From Roseiarcus sp963832305 (GTDB taxonomy: Bacteria; Pseudomonadota; Alphaproteobacteria; Rhizobiales; Beijerinckiaceae), in the NCBI GenBank assembly GCA_963832305.1, contig CAWHTU010000002.1, forward strand, positions 23,333-87,332: 64,000 nucleotides of DNA. The letters are read 5' to 3'. Shown piece by piece: positions 18,151 through 26,240 of this stretch. Below the pieces are notes generated by a model, which saw nothing but the letters and a program-made list of their open reading frames with translations, was not told where the DNA came from and ran no database searches. The position numbers and the translations under genes are program-made. Positions within the stretch are counted from its first letter, which is position 1, and each line of letters begins with the position of its first letter.

Positions 18151-18395
18151 ATGATGGTCAACAGGATCGCCTCGATCGGCGTCGCAGCCGCTTTGATACT
18201 CGCGCCGCTGGTCGCCTTCGGTCAGACCAGCCGGCCCACGCCAGGTGTGGCTTCGGCGTCCGCCATCCAGAGAACCGGGGCCGGCGCCGGATCGAACGCC
18301 GCCCGGGCGCGACCCCGAGGGACTCTCAACAGACAACGGGCGCGTTCGCGACCGCCGAACATGCGCGCCAGGTCCTCGCCACGCCCCGTCACTGA
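18151..18395 (+). pseudogene. remnant of a small secreted protein gene
   Basis: A well-formed start (GGAG site, then ATGATG) opens a clear signal peptide, MMVNRIASIGVAAALILAP with LVAFGQ, then a Pro/Ala/Thr-rich linker. No folded domain follows in that frame, which runs on antisense to gltS. In a second frame the stretch TTGAFATAEHARQV resembles the first helix of a small alphaproteobacterial secreted domain, then stops at 18395. I read it as a truncated, frameshifted gene. The assignment is weak. Confidence 0.3.
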
Positions 18396-18426
18396 TCGAA
18401 CGGCCGGCGGGTGGCCGCCCGCATCC

Positions 18427-19632
18427 TCACCGCGCCATAAACCCGATCGCGATCGCGTTCGCGATGTCGATGAAAAAGGCGGAGACCAGCGGCAGGATGA
18501 TAAAGGCCTGCGCGCAGGCGCCGTGCAGTTTGGTCACCGCAGTCATGTTGGCGATGGCGGTCGGCGTAGCTCCGAGGGTGATGCCGGTGAACCCGGCCGA
18601 GATCACCGCAGCCTGGTAGTTTCCGCCCATCGCGGGGAAGACGGCGAAGACGATATAGGCCACCGCGGCGATCGTCTGGGCCGCGAGAACGACGACCAGC
18701 GCCGGCCCGAGACCGCCGAGCGTCCAGAGCTGCATGCTCATCAGCGACATCGCCAGAAAGACATTCAGCGAGAGGTCCGAGGTCAGCGCGAGCGCGCGTG
18801 TCCGTGTTGGCCACTCGAGGCTGGGAAAGAGGCGCGGAACAACATTGGTGACGATGATCGCGACCAGGAGGCAGACAACGAAAAGCGGCAGCTTGACGCC
18901 GGTCTCTTCGACCGTCTCCTCGAGCGTGTAGCCGATCAGGATCACGATATTGAGCACGAGCAGCGTGCGCAGAAGCCCGACGTGGCTGATGTCGTCGGTC
19001 GGCTTCAAGTCCGGGACGTCCGGCAGTCCCACAACCGGATCGGGCGCCGATGGTCCGCGGAGCTTGTGACGGGCGATCAGGAAGCCGGCGATCGGCCCAC
19101 CGACCAGGCTTGCGACCACAAGCCCAAGCGTCGCGACGGCGATGCCGACTTCGAGCGCGTTCGCGAGCCCGAACCGCTCGGCGATGACCGGCGCCCACGC
19201 GATTGTCGTTCCGTGTCCGCCAATGAGCGAGGCCGAGCCGAGAAAGGGCGTGAGCCCCCTCGGCAGTCCGAGCGCGGCGACGCTGCCGGCGGCGATCAGG
19301 TTCTGGATGACGAGATAGACGAGGGTCAGGCCGAGGAGCACGAGAAATGGGCGGCCGCCTGCAATGAGGTCGTCGAGCTTGGCGTTGAGGCCGATGCCGG
19401 TGAAGAAATAAAGCAGAAGCAGGTCACGCGCGCCGAGCGAGAAGCCGATCTCAACTCCGAGCCCGACGTAGGCGATGAGCGTGAGCACGGCCGCGAGGAG
19501 TCCGCCGGTCACCGCCTCCGGAATGTTCCAGCGCCTGAGCGGCGGGATGAGACGATTGAGCCCAGCGCCGGTGAAGAACACGAGAATGGCGATCGTGAAG
19601 GTCAGCAGGCCGGGCGCCTCGATCGCCGTCAT
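18427..19632 (-). CDS. gltS: sodium/glutamate symporter GltS
   Basis: A 401-residue inner-membrane carrier of the ESS family that takes up glutamate with sodium. About ten helices are visible, with the two inverted repeats each holding a re-entrant glycine-rich motif: GSASLIGGHGTTIAWAPV in the first and SAGFTGITLGATPTAIANM in the second. The start MTAIEAPGLLTFTIAILVF begins directly at helix one; the open frame extends 24 codons upstream without hydrophobic character. It lies 49 bases after the glutaminase gene on the same strand, so glutaminase plus glutamate uptake form a likely operon. Confidence 0.92.
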   Translation of the reverse strand: MTAIEAPGLLTFTIAILVFFTGAGLNRLIPPLRRWNIPEAVTGGLLAAVLTLIAYVGLGVEIGFSLGARDLLLLYFFTGIGLNAKLDDLIAGGRPFLVLLGLTLVYLVIQNLIAAGSVAALGLPRGLTPFLGSASLIGGHGTTIAWAPVIAERFGLANALEVGIAVATLGLVVASLVGGPIAGFLIARHKLRGPSAPDPVVGLPDVPDLKPTDDISHVGLLRTLLVLNIVILIGYTLEETVEETGVKLPLFVVCLLVAIIVTNVVPRLFPSLEWPTRTRALALTSDLSLNVFLAMSLMSMQLWTLGGLGPALVVVLAAQTIAAVAYIVFAVFPAMGGNYQAAVISAGFTGITLGATPTAIANMTAVTKLHGACAQAFIILPLVSAFFIDIANAIAIGFMAR

Positions 19633-19681
19633 TTTCAATCCGTTCCCGCCGTCCGCCCAAGCGCGATGGCGTGGGCGGATT

Positions 19682-20686
19682 TCATATTTCCGCCGCCGAG
19701 GCAAACAGGCTGAGGCCGAGGCAGCGCGAAAGGTAGCGAGCGGCGAGCTGACCCTTGACGCTATTGCCTGCGTCGTCGAGCCGCGGAGCGAAGGCGCCGA
19801 ATCCGCCCTTGCCAGGCGAAACCGTGACGATGCCGCCGCCGATCCCGCTCTTGCCCGGCAGCCCGACGTCGTAAAGCCAGTCGCCCGAAGTCTCGTAGAG
19901 GCCCGCCGTCGCCATCACCGCCAATGCGCACTTGCAGCTCTCGGCGCCGATCACACGCGTTCCGGTCAGCGGGTTGACGCCGCCGTCGGCAAGCGTCGCG
20001 CCCATGACCGCAAGGTCCCGCGCGGATACGTTGAGCGAACATTGCCGCGTATAGAGATCGACGGCGTGGGCGGGGTCGATGGCGATCCGTCCGTGACTGT
20101 GAAGCAACTGGCCGATCGCCTGGTTGCGCGAATTGCCGTTCGACGCGGAGGCGAATACGGCGTCGTTGATCTTGAGCCCGCGGCCGGCGAATCGAGACAG
20201 CCCGTCGAGGATGAACCGCCATTGGTCTTCGACCGTCGACCCTGGCGCCAGGCTGGTCGTGGAGATTGCGCCCGGATTGACCATCGGATTGGTCCTCCCG
20301 TCGTCACTTCGCTCGATCGCGGCGAGCGAGTTGAACGGCAGGCCAGTCGCGTTGACGCCGATGCGCCGGCGCGCGGCCTCGACGCCCAGAACCTCGCAGA
20401 CGAGGGCGAACACGAACGGCTTCGACACGCTCATGATCGAGAACAAATGATCGGAGTCGCCGCTGGCGTAAGCCGCGCCGTTGACGCCGAACACGCAGAG
20501 GCCGAAGAGATCGGGCGGCGCCTCGGCGAGCGCAGGGTAGACATCGGAGTTCAGGCCGTCCCGGTTAGCCCTGAAGCGCTCGTGTGCTTGCGACACCAGT
20601 GTCCGCACGACGTCCGGCGCGGGCAGGCGCCCGGTCGAGACATAGGGCGGATCGAGGGACGCCTCGCTCAGCCGGTCCGAACTCAC
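19682..20686 (-). CDS. glsA: glutaminase
   Basis: A 334-residue serine-dependent glutaminase of the GlsA family, which hydrolyses glutamine to glutamate and ammonia. The catalytic S86-V-S-K89 within HLFSIMSVSKPFVF is plain, followed by NPMVNPGAI, the SLNVSARDLAVMGATLADGG block and GDWLYDVGLPGKSGIGGGI. The start is a GTG. It lies between a transglutaminase-like gene (33 bases upstream) and gltS (49 bases downstream), all leftward. Together they suggest a glutamine and glutamate use module, possibly also contributing ammonia for acid tolerance. Confidence 0.93.
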   Translation of the reverse strand: MSSDRLSEASLDPPYVSTGRLPAPDVVRTLVSQAHERFRANRDGLNSDVYPALAEAPPDLFGLCVFGVNGAAYASGDSDHLFSIMSVSKPFVFALVCEVLGVEAARRRIGVNATGLPFNSLAAIERSDDGRTNPMVNPGAISTTSLAPGSTVEDQWRFILDGLSRFAGRGLKINDAVFASASNGNSRNQAIGQLLHSHGRIAIDPAHAVDLYTRQCSLNVSARDLAVMGATLADGGVNPLTGTRVIGAESCKCALAVMATAGLYETSGDWLYDVGLPGKSGIGGGIVTVSPGKGGFGAFAPRLDDAGNSVKGQLAARYLSRCLGLSLFASAAEI

Positions 20687-20719
20687 CCCTCGCTCCCCAG
20701 TCCCGAGACGCTGGTCGGA

Positions 20720-21602
20720 TCAGATCGGCGCGGCGCGGACGGCGACGTCCACGCTGAGCCCGATCGAGTCATTCGGGCTGCCGATGTATCCACCCGATAC
20801 CGGCAGCGCTTGCGCGGCCGACCTCGCGACGCCGACGCGCACGAGGTTGGAGCCGGCGATGAGGCCGTTGGTCGGATCGTATTCCATCCATCCAGCCCCC
20901 GGCAAATAAGCGTTGCACCACGCGTGCGTGCTGCCTCCGCCCCGCGTCGTTCCCGACGTATCGTCATAGAGGTATCCGGTCACGAAGCGCGCGGCGACGC
21001 CGAAGCTGCGCAACGCTTCCATCATCAGCACCGCGAAATCGCGACACGTGCCCGATCCGCGAGCGATTGTCTCGGCCGCGGTCTGCGTCCCTTCCTCGTG
21101 CCGCGCCTCATAGCGGAATTCGGCTTTTATGGCGTGCGTCATGGCCTCCATCACCGCGAGCGTCCGAGCCTTGCCCGCGCCGAGGAAGCCGCGCGCCCAT
21201 AGCTCCACGGCTCCGTCAGGGTCGGGAATTTGCGGTTTGGCAAGGCTCGCAAGGTCGGGAATCTCCCCGGGCGCGTAGACGAACGGAAAGGCTTCTGCGC
21301 CCGGGTCGAGGCTGTAGACCGGCAGCGGCGGTCCATCCGGGTGATGGGTCAGTTCGAGGGTCGAAACGATGCTGAGCCGTTCCGTCCGCAGAACTCTCCG
21401 GCCATTCGAGAAAGCAGATCGAATTGTCGAACGTGTCATGGGTCCAATGAACGAGCGAGGGCTTCGGATCGACGGCGAGGCCGGCGTGGTGAAGCCTGAG
21501 GTCATGGCTGTCGTCAGGCCGCAGCATCAAGCGATGACGGGTCAGGCCGACCGGGTTCCGGTAGTTGTATTCCGTCGAATGCACGATGCTGATTCTGGCC
21601 AT
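20720..21602 (-). pseudogene. transglutaminase-like protein with BTG N-terminal domain (frameshifted)
   Basis: A bacterial transglutaminase-like gene of about 290 codons split over two frames. The N-terminal domain (MARISIVHSTEYNYRNPVGL, then RLMLRPDDSHDLRL and HDTFDNSICFLEWPE) is in one frame and the catalytic part in another (STLELTHHPDGP onward). The switch is near 21375-21395 and looks like one extra base. The Cys-His-Asp triad is intact: GSGTCRDFAVLMMEALR, STHAWCNAYLPG, MEYDPTNG. Such proteins are cysteine peptidases or amidases of unknown substrate. Located directly before glsA and gltS. Either a recent pseudogene or a sequencing indel. Confidence 0.8.
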
Positions 21603-21806
21603 CGCGCTTTTCTACCAGAGTTTTTGCTCCAGGCCGCCTGAACCGGGTCGGCCGATCGCTCCGGCGCGAAACGTGGAGGCGGGGAACAATGCCGCCGTTT
21701 GAAAGTTCTCTTTTCATACGTCTCGCGGCTTTGCGAGAGAGCCTTCACCTGGTCAAGAGAGGCAGGCGAGAAACGATCTCGACCCTCGTGAGAATGGGAG
21801 CACCCC

Positions 21807-21959
21807 ATGGATAAAGTGCACGAACGACCCATCGTGACCGAATCCAACAAGGAGGCTGTGCGCGCGGGTCATACCGGGGACCATCTTCGTTATGTCCTTA
21901 TCGGCAGCTGCGCGCTGGTCATTATCGCCTTCATCGTCGTCGCGTTGCTCGTCAAATAG
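21807..21959 (+). CDS. 50-residue single-pass membrane protein
   Basis: A very short gene with a good ribosome site (GGGAG seven bases before ATG). The peptide has a charged N-terminal half (MDKVHERPIVTESNKEAVRA, with TGDHLRY after it) and one C-terminal transmembrane helix (VLIGSCALVIIAFIVVALLVK) ending at the stop. I do not recognise a named family. It stands between the divergent transglutaminase gene and the promoter-like element at 22024. The coding call rests on the ribosome site and the amphipathic-then-hydrophobic design. Confidence 0.55.
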   Translation: MDKVHERPIVTESNKEAVRAGHTGDHLRYVLIGSCALVIIAFIVVALLVK

Positions 21960-22023
21960 GCGGTCCGGTGGCCGGGCATGAGCCCCAATGGAGTGCTGGC
22001 CCCATGCGAAAGCGCGATTTTAC

Positions 22024-22052
22024 TTGTGAAAATCAGAAATGACGGGTATCAT
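22024..22052 (+). promoter_or_regulatory. promoter-like site, family copy B
   Basis: TTGTGA, 17 bases, TATCAT, with the spacer starting AAATCAGAA. It could drive the FAD monooxygenase gene through a leader of about 220 bases containing the 21-bp array. Confidence 0.5.
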
Positions 22053-22174
22053 GCTTGATGCTTGATATCGGCGGCCCCCGCCCGGGCCGTCGGCTTCGCC
22101 TCAGAGGAGACGCCGGGCGCGCGGGGTGTAACCCATTGAAAAGCCGCGATCGGCGGCAGGAAAGGCGCGTAAAT

Positions 22175-22258
22175 CCGCACTTTGATTTTGTTGCGACTGG
22201 TTTGGTTTTTGTTGCGCCCGGCTTTGTTTTTGTTGCGCCGGGCTTTGATTTTGTTGCG
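22175..22258. repeat. 21-bp tandem array, four units
   Basis: Four head-to-tail 21-bp units, each ending GTTGCG with T-rich cores TTTGATTTT, TTTGGTTTTT or TTTGTTTTT. The unit is the same as in the array at 8903-9007, so one repeat family has two arrays 13 kb apart in the same orientation. Confidence 0.85.
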
Positions 22259-22278
22259 CCGGACTTGAGGAGCCGGAC

Positions 22279-23797
22279 ATGAGAGGTTGCGATGTTCTGG
22301 TGGTCGGCGCCGGTCCGACCGGCCTCGTCCTTGCCCTGTGGCTGACCAAGCTCGGCGCCAAGGTGCGAATCGTGGACAAGACCGCCGAGCCGGGCACCAC
22401 CTCGCGCGCGCTGGCGATTCAGGCGCGCACGCTCGAGCTCTATCGGCAGCTCGATCTCGCCGACGCCGTCGTCGCAAGGGCGCATGAAGTTCCCGCGGTC
22501 AATCTTTGGGCGCGCGGCAAGCGCGAGGTGCGCGTCAACTTCAACCGGGTCGGCGTGGGCCTGACCCCGTACCCTTATCTGCGCATCTTTCCCCAGGATG
22601 AGCATGAACGCTTGCTCATCGAGCGGCTGGAGGCGATGGGGGTTTCGGTCGAGCGGCGAACGGAACTCATCAGCTTCCACGACGAGGGCGATCGCGTAAT
22701 CGCCGAACTTCGCCGCACCGACGGCGATCCGGAGACGATTGACGCTGCTTTTTGCGCCGGCTGCGACGGCGCGCGCTCGCAGGTCCGCGAAGTGATGGGA
22801 GCCGGCTTTCCGGGCGGCACATACAGCGAGCTTTTCTACGTCGCCGACGTCGTGGCGTCGGGTCCGCCCATCGACGGTGAACTGCACGTCGACCTCGACG
22901 AGGCCGATTTTCTGGCGATCTTTCCGCTCGCCGGCGAAAGACGCGCGCGTCTGGTCGGGAGCGTGCGCGGCGAACGCGCCCAGCTCGGCGATGAGTTGCG
23001 CTTCGAGGACGTGAGCGATCGCGCGATCAAGAATTTGAAGGTGACGGTCGAGGAGACGAACTGGTTCTCGACCTACCATGTCCATCACCGGGTCGCGCAG
23101 AGGTTCCGCGCCGGGCGCGCATTTCTGCTCGGCGACGCCGCCCACATCCACAGTCCAGCGGGCGGGCAGGGCATGAACACTGGAATTGGCGACGCCATCA
23201 ATCTTGCCTGGAAATTGAAAGCGGCGCTCGACGGAGCTCCCGATGTGATCCTCGACACCTACGAAAGCGAGCGCATTGCTTTCGCGCGGCGATTGGTCAA
23301 GACGACCGACCAGGCGTTCACGGTCGCAACCGCTGACGGGGAGTTCGCAGAATCTGATCCGGGTCTGGATCGCGCCGGTCGCTTTACAGGCCGCGCTGTC
23401 GTTCGAGGCGGCGAGGGAGTTCGCGTTCCGCACTGTATCGCAAATCAACGTGAACTATCGCGCGAGCGCGCTGAGCCAGGGCAGGGCAGGCCATGTTCAT
23501 GCCGGCGACCGCATGCCGTGGGCGGTCGTCGATGGAGTCGATAACTACGACGCGCTGGCGAAGACGGTCTGGCAGGCGCAGGTCTATGGCGTCGCCCTTC
23601 CCGAGCTTGTCGCCGCGTGCGCGGAAAGAAAGTTGCCTCTGCAGATTTTCCCATGGGCGCCCGCATACGCGCGCGCCGGATTGGCTCAGAACGCCCTCTA
23701 CCTGTTGCGCCCGGACACGTACGTCGGATTGGCGGACGAGACTGGCTCCGCCGAGGCGCTGCAAAGCTACTTGCGGAATGGACCAATGGCGAATTGA
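22279..23797 (+). pseudogene. FAD-dependent aromatic monooxygenase (PheA/TfdB type), frameshifted
   Basis: A class A flavoprotein hydroxylase of about 505 codons. The N-terminal frame has the dinucleotide fold GAGPTGLVLALWLTKLG, the FxVDK-like end of strand two, and GDAAHIHSPAGGQGMNTGIG, the second FAD motif. It loses homology after GEFAES near 23350 and continues as IRVWIAPVALQAALSFEAAR and the C-terminal thioredoxin-like part in the next frame, with one extra base (a T) implied. Family members hydroxylate phenols or polyketide aromatics with NAD(P)H. A GAGGAG site precedes the ATG. Without repair the protein lacks its C-terminal domain. Confidence 0.82.
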
Positions 23798-23934
23798 GGC
23801 GACGCGGGTTCTCGCCCGCCCCCGGTTCGCGGGGAGGCTGAAAGGCTTGCGCGCGGGGCTGCGCGCGGGCAGAGTGGCGGGAGAGAGTCGGGCTGTTCAG
23901 GGATGGCCCGCCGATTCGCGAAGGTGGGGCCAGA

Positions 23935-24174
23935 ATGCGAATTGTTTTGCTGATCGGGATGCTCACCGCTCTGACCGGCTGCGCGAGCTACCGCGATGTC
24001 ACGTTCATTTATTATCCCAAAGCGCCGCCCAGCACGACATTCCCCCCACGATACCAGTTCGACGCACTGGCCAGCCGGGAATGTGCAAAATACGGCATGA
24101 AGGCGTCCTATAACTGGAGCAACTACTTCCCCGATTTCGAGCGCGTGAGAGTCAATTACACTTGTATCCAGTGA
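23935..24174 (+). CDS. small lipoprotein
   Basis: A 79-residue predicted lipoprotein: MRIVLLIGMLTALTGC ends in lipobox LTGC. The mature domain has two further cysteines (ASRECAKYGMKASYNW and VNYTCIQ) that could form a disulfide, and is Tyr/Phe rich. Proteins of this shape are widespread in alphaproteobacteria without known function. It follows the monooxygenase gene by about 140 bases on the same strand and converges with the TonB-like gene. Confidence 0.72.
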   Translation: MRIVLLIGMLTALTGCASYRDVTFIYYPKAPPSTTFPPRYQFDALASRECAKYGMKASYNWSNYFPDFERVRVNYTCIQ

Positions 24175-24213
24175 TCGACGCCGTCTGCGTCGGTCCAACC
24201 GAAAGGCCCGCGC

Positions 24214-25179
24214 CTAGCGCCTGCCGAAATTATAGGTCAAATAGAGGGGCGACCAGTTGGGCGGCGCGGGGTAAGGCGCAGCCGCCGCGATCGCCGCCAT
24301 GACGGCCATGTCAAGATTGGGCGACCCGCTCGAACTGATCAGCTTGCGGCCGACCAGATTGCCACCCTCGTCGACGTAGAAGTCGACCACTCCCCGCCTG
24401 TTGGCGCTGTCGAGGTGAAGTTCCGGGGTCTCGCGCAAATGCCCCTTGATCATCCCATAGACGACTGTGAGATAACGTGAGTCGGCGTTTCCGTTCGTGA
24501 TCGGGGAATGCTCCACCTCGCGCGCGAACTTGTACTGCGGCAGGTCCTCGATTGTAGGAAGCGCCTCTCCGACCGGGGCCTTGGCCGGTGGCGCGGGCGC
24601 CGCCGGCGCGGCCGCCTTGGCGCTGTCATTCTGGGGCTTCGGGTTCACGTCCGCCGGCAATTCACCCTCTGGCGCTGGTGTGAGATCGTGCGCCGGGGGC
24701 GCGTTCTGGGCCTTTTGCTCATTGGCCGGCGCTGGCGTCGGCGCCTGCATATCGCTTTTCGGCGGAGCGCCGGGCGTTGGCGGCGGCGGCGCCTTGGAGG
24801 CCGGGGCCTCGGTCGTCTTGTCCGGCAACTCGCGGTTGACCTTCTCCTTAGTCTCGGGCGCCGGCGCGTCGAACGCAGGCTTTTCCTCAAATGGCTTCGG
24901 CGGCGGCTTGGGCTTGTCTTCGGCCTGTTTCGGCTTCGGCGGCGGAGGGGGTGGCGGCGGCGGCGGCTCGACGACCACCTCCACTGGGATTTCCTGCACC
25001 GCAGTCGGCGTTGAGGGGGGCCAGAGCGCGTAATAGACGAATAATCCAAGTGGAATCAGCAGATGGAGCACAGCTGCAGCGATCAGTGCGACCGCCAGGC
25101 CCCTGCGCTCGGCCGGGTTCGGCGTCTCGGGAACCGCGAGGCGCTCGACCGGCTCGGCCGTGAAATCGGCCTCGGACAT
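24214..25179 (-). CDS. TonB family protein
   Basis: A 321-residue TonB-type energy transducer. One N-terminal helix (GLAVALIAAAVLHLLIPLGL) anchors it, then a run of ten prolines flanked by VVVEP and KPKQAEDKPKPPPKP, a long Pro/Ala/Lys linker spanning the periplasm, and a C-terminal TonB_C-like domain from about residue 235 (GMIKGHLRETPELHLDSANR, then VVDFYVDEGGNLVG, SSGSPNLDMAVMAAI). TonB passes proton-motive force from ExbB/ExbD to outer-membrane receptors; neither exbBD nor a receptor is here, so it may instead be a TolA/TonB-like orphan. The start MSEADF is 148 bases from divergent murI. Confidence 0.85.
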   Translation of the reverse strand: MSEADFTAEPVERLAVPETPNPAERRGLAVALIAAAVLHLLIPLGLFVYYALWPPSTPTAVQEIPVEVVVEPPPPPPPPPPKPKQAEDKPKPPPKPFEEKPAFDAPAPETKEKVNRELPDKTTEAPASKAPPPPTPGAPPKSDMQAPTPAPANEQKAQNAPPAHDLTPAPEGELPADVNPKPQNDSAKAAAPAAPAPPAKAPVGEALPTIEDLPQYKFAREVEHSPITNGNADSRYLTVVYGMIKGHLRETPELHLDSANRRGVVDFYVDEGGNLVGRKLISSSGSPNLDMAVMAAIAAAAPYPAPPNWSPLYLTYNFGRR

Positions 25180-25297
25180 CGACGTAGCGGTCAGCGCGCG
25201 ACCCCTTTCGCAAAAGCGCGACGTCCTTCCTTGGCTGAATCGCTCCCGCCGGGTCAATGGCCCGGTAGTCACTTTGCAGCGTGCGCCCGATTGGCGT

Positions 25298-26205
25298 ATG
25301 CGTCGGCGAATGAAGCGGGCAGGCGACGAGCAGGGCGAGGCGGGCTTGAACCTACTCGCCGAATTGGGCGCGGACGCGGCCTCAGGGCGGGCGCCGCGCG
25401 CGCTCGTATTCGATTCGGGACTCGGGGGCCTTTCGGTGCTGGCCGAAGTCCGGCGGCTCAGGCCTGACGTCGAGATTGTCTATGCCGCCGACGACGCGGC
25501 CTTTCCCTATGGCCGGCTTGGCGAGGCGGCGCTCGTCTCCCGGGTCGAGGCCGTGATGGCGCGCCTTATCGGCGAGGCCGAGCCCGACGTCGTCGTCATC
25601 GCCTGTAGCACTGCCTCGACCCTCGCCCTCCCGCCGCTCAGGGCCGCTTACCCGCGCCTGCCGTTCGTCGGCACTGTGCCGGCGATAAAGCCGGCGGCTG
25701 CGGCGTCGCGATCGGGCATGATCAGCGTGCTGGCGACTCGCGGCACAGTGGCGCGCGACTATACGCATGCCCTGGTGCGCGATCATGCCGCCGACTGTGA
25801 AGTGACGCTGGTCGGCTCTCCGCTCCTTGCCGTGATCGCCGAACGCGTCATGCGCGGCGAAACGGTGAAGGATTGCGAGATCGCCCGCGAAATCGCGCCG
25901 TGTTTCGTCGAACGCGAGGGCCGGCGCACTGACCATGTCGTGCTCGCTTGCACCCACTTTCCGCTGATCGTCGACCAACTTGAGCGGCTTTCCCCGTGGC
26001 CGGTCGGCTTCGTTGATCCTGCGCCGGCGATCGCACGCCGCCTCGACGCGCTGATCGGCGCAGCCAGGCCGGGGCGCCGCCGGCGCATGGCGGGACCGCG
26101 ATCTTCACCAGCGGCGAGGCGCCGCAGCCGGCGTTGCAAAAGACCTTGCGTCGCTACGGGTTGACGTTTACGCCGAGCGCGATCATCGCCTCGCTTCCTG
26201 CCTGA
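25298..26205 (+). CDS. murI: glutamate racemase (apparent frameshift at the C-terminus)
   Basis: Glutamate racemase, which makes D-glutamate for peptidoglycan. The core is intact: VFDSGLGGLSVLAEVRRLRP, YAADDAAFPYG, the first catalytic Cys in IACSTASTLALP and the second in VLACTHFPLIVD. The last 40 residues (GGTAIFTSGEAPQPALQKTL, ending ASLPA) lie in another frame entered near 26070-26090 and ending at 26205; the uncorrected frame ends at 26164 with an Arg-rich, non-homologous tail. One missing base in a GC-rich stretch explains it. As murI is normally essential, I suspect a sequencing error. The start is uncertain: ATGs at 25298 and 25310 are candidates. Confidence 0.85.
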
Positions 26206-26240
26206 TCGCCAGCAAAAGACAGGACTCGGAAAGGCCGCGC

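Larger units (their letters stand above)
21960..22278. other. intergenic region carrying repeat-family copy B
   Basis: 319 bases with the same layout as 8621-9042: a promoter-like site (22024-22052), the block AACCCATTGAAAAG at 22130-22143, and a 21-bp array (22175-22258) that ends only 20 bases before the monooxygenase ATG. An open frame from 22055 to 22282 would encode heptads such as FVAPGFV, but I do not call it a gene. Confidence 0.6.

Noticed and set aside
17065..19713. 882-codon plus-strand open frame
   Set aside because: It runs antisense through the LLM oxidoreductase and gltS, has charge-rich meaningless sequence, and only its stretch at 18151 looks like a gene start.
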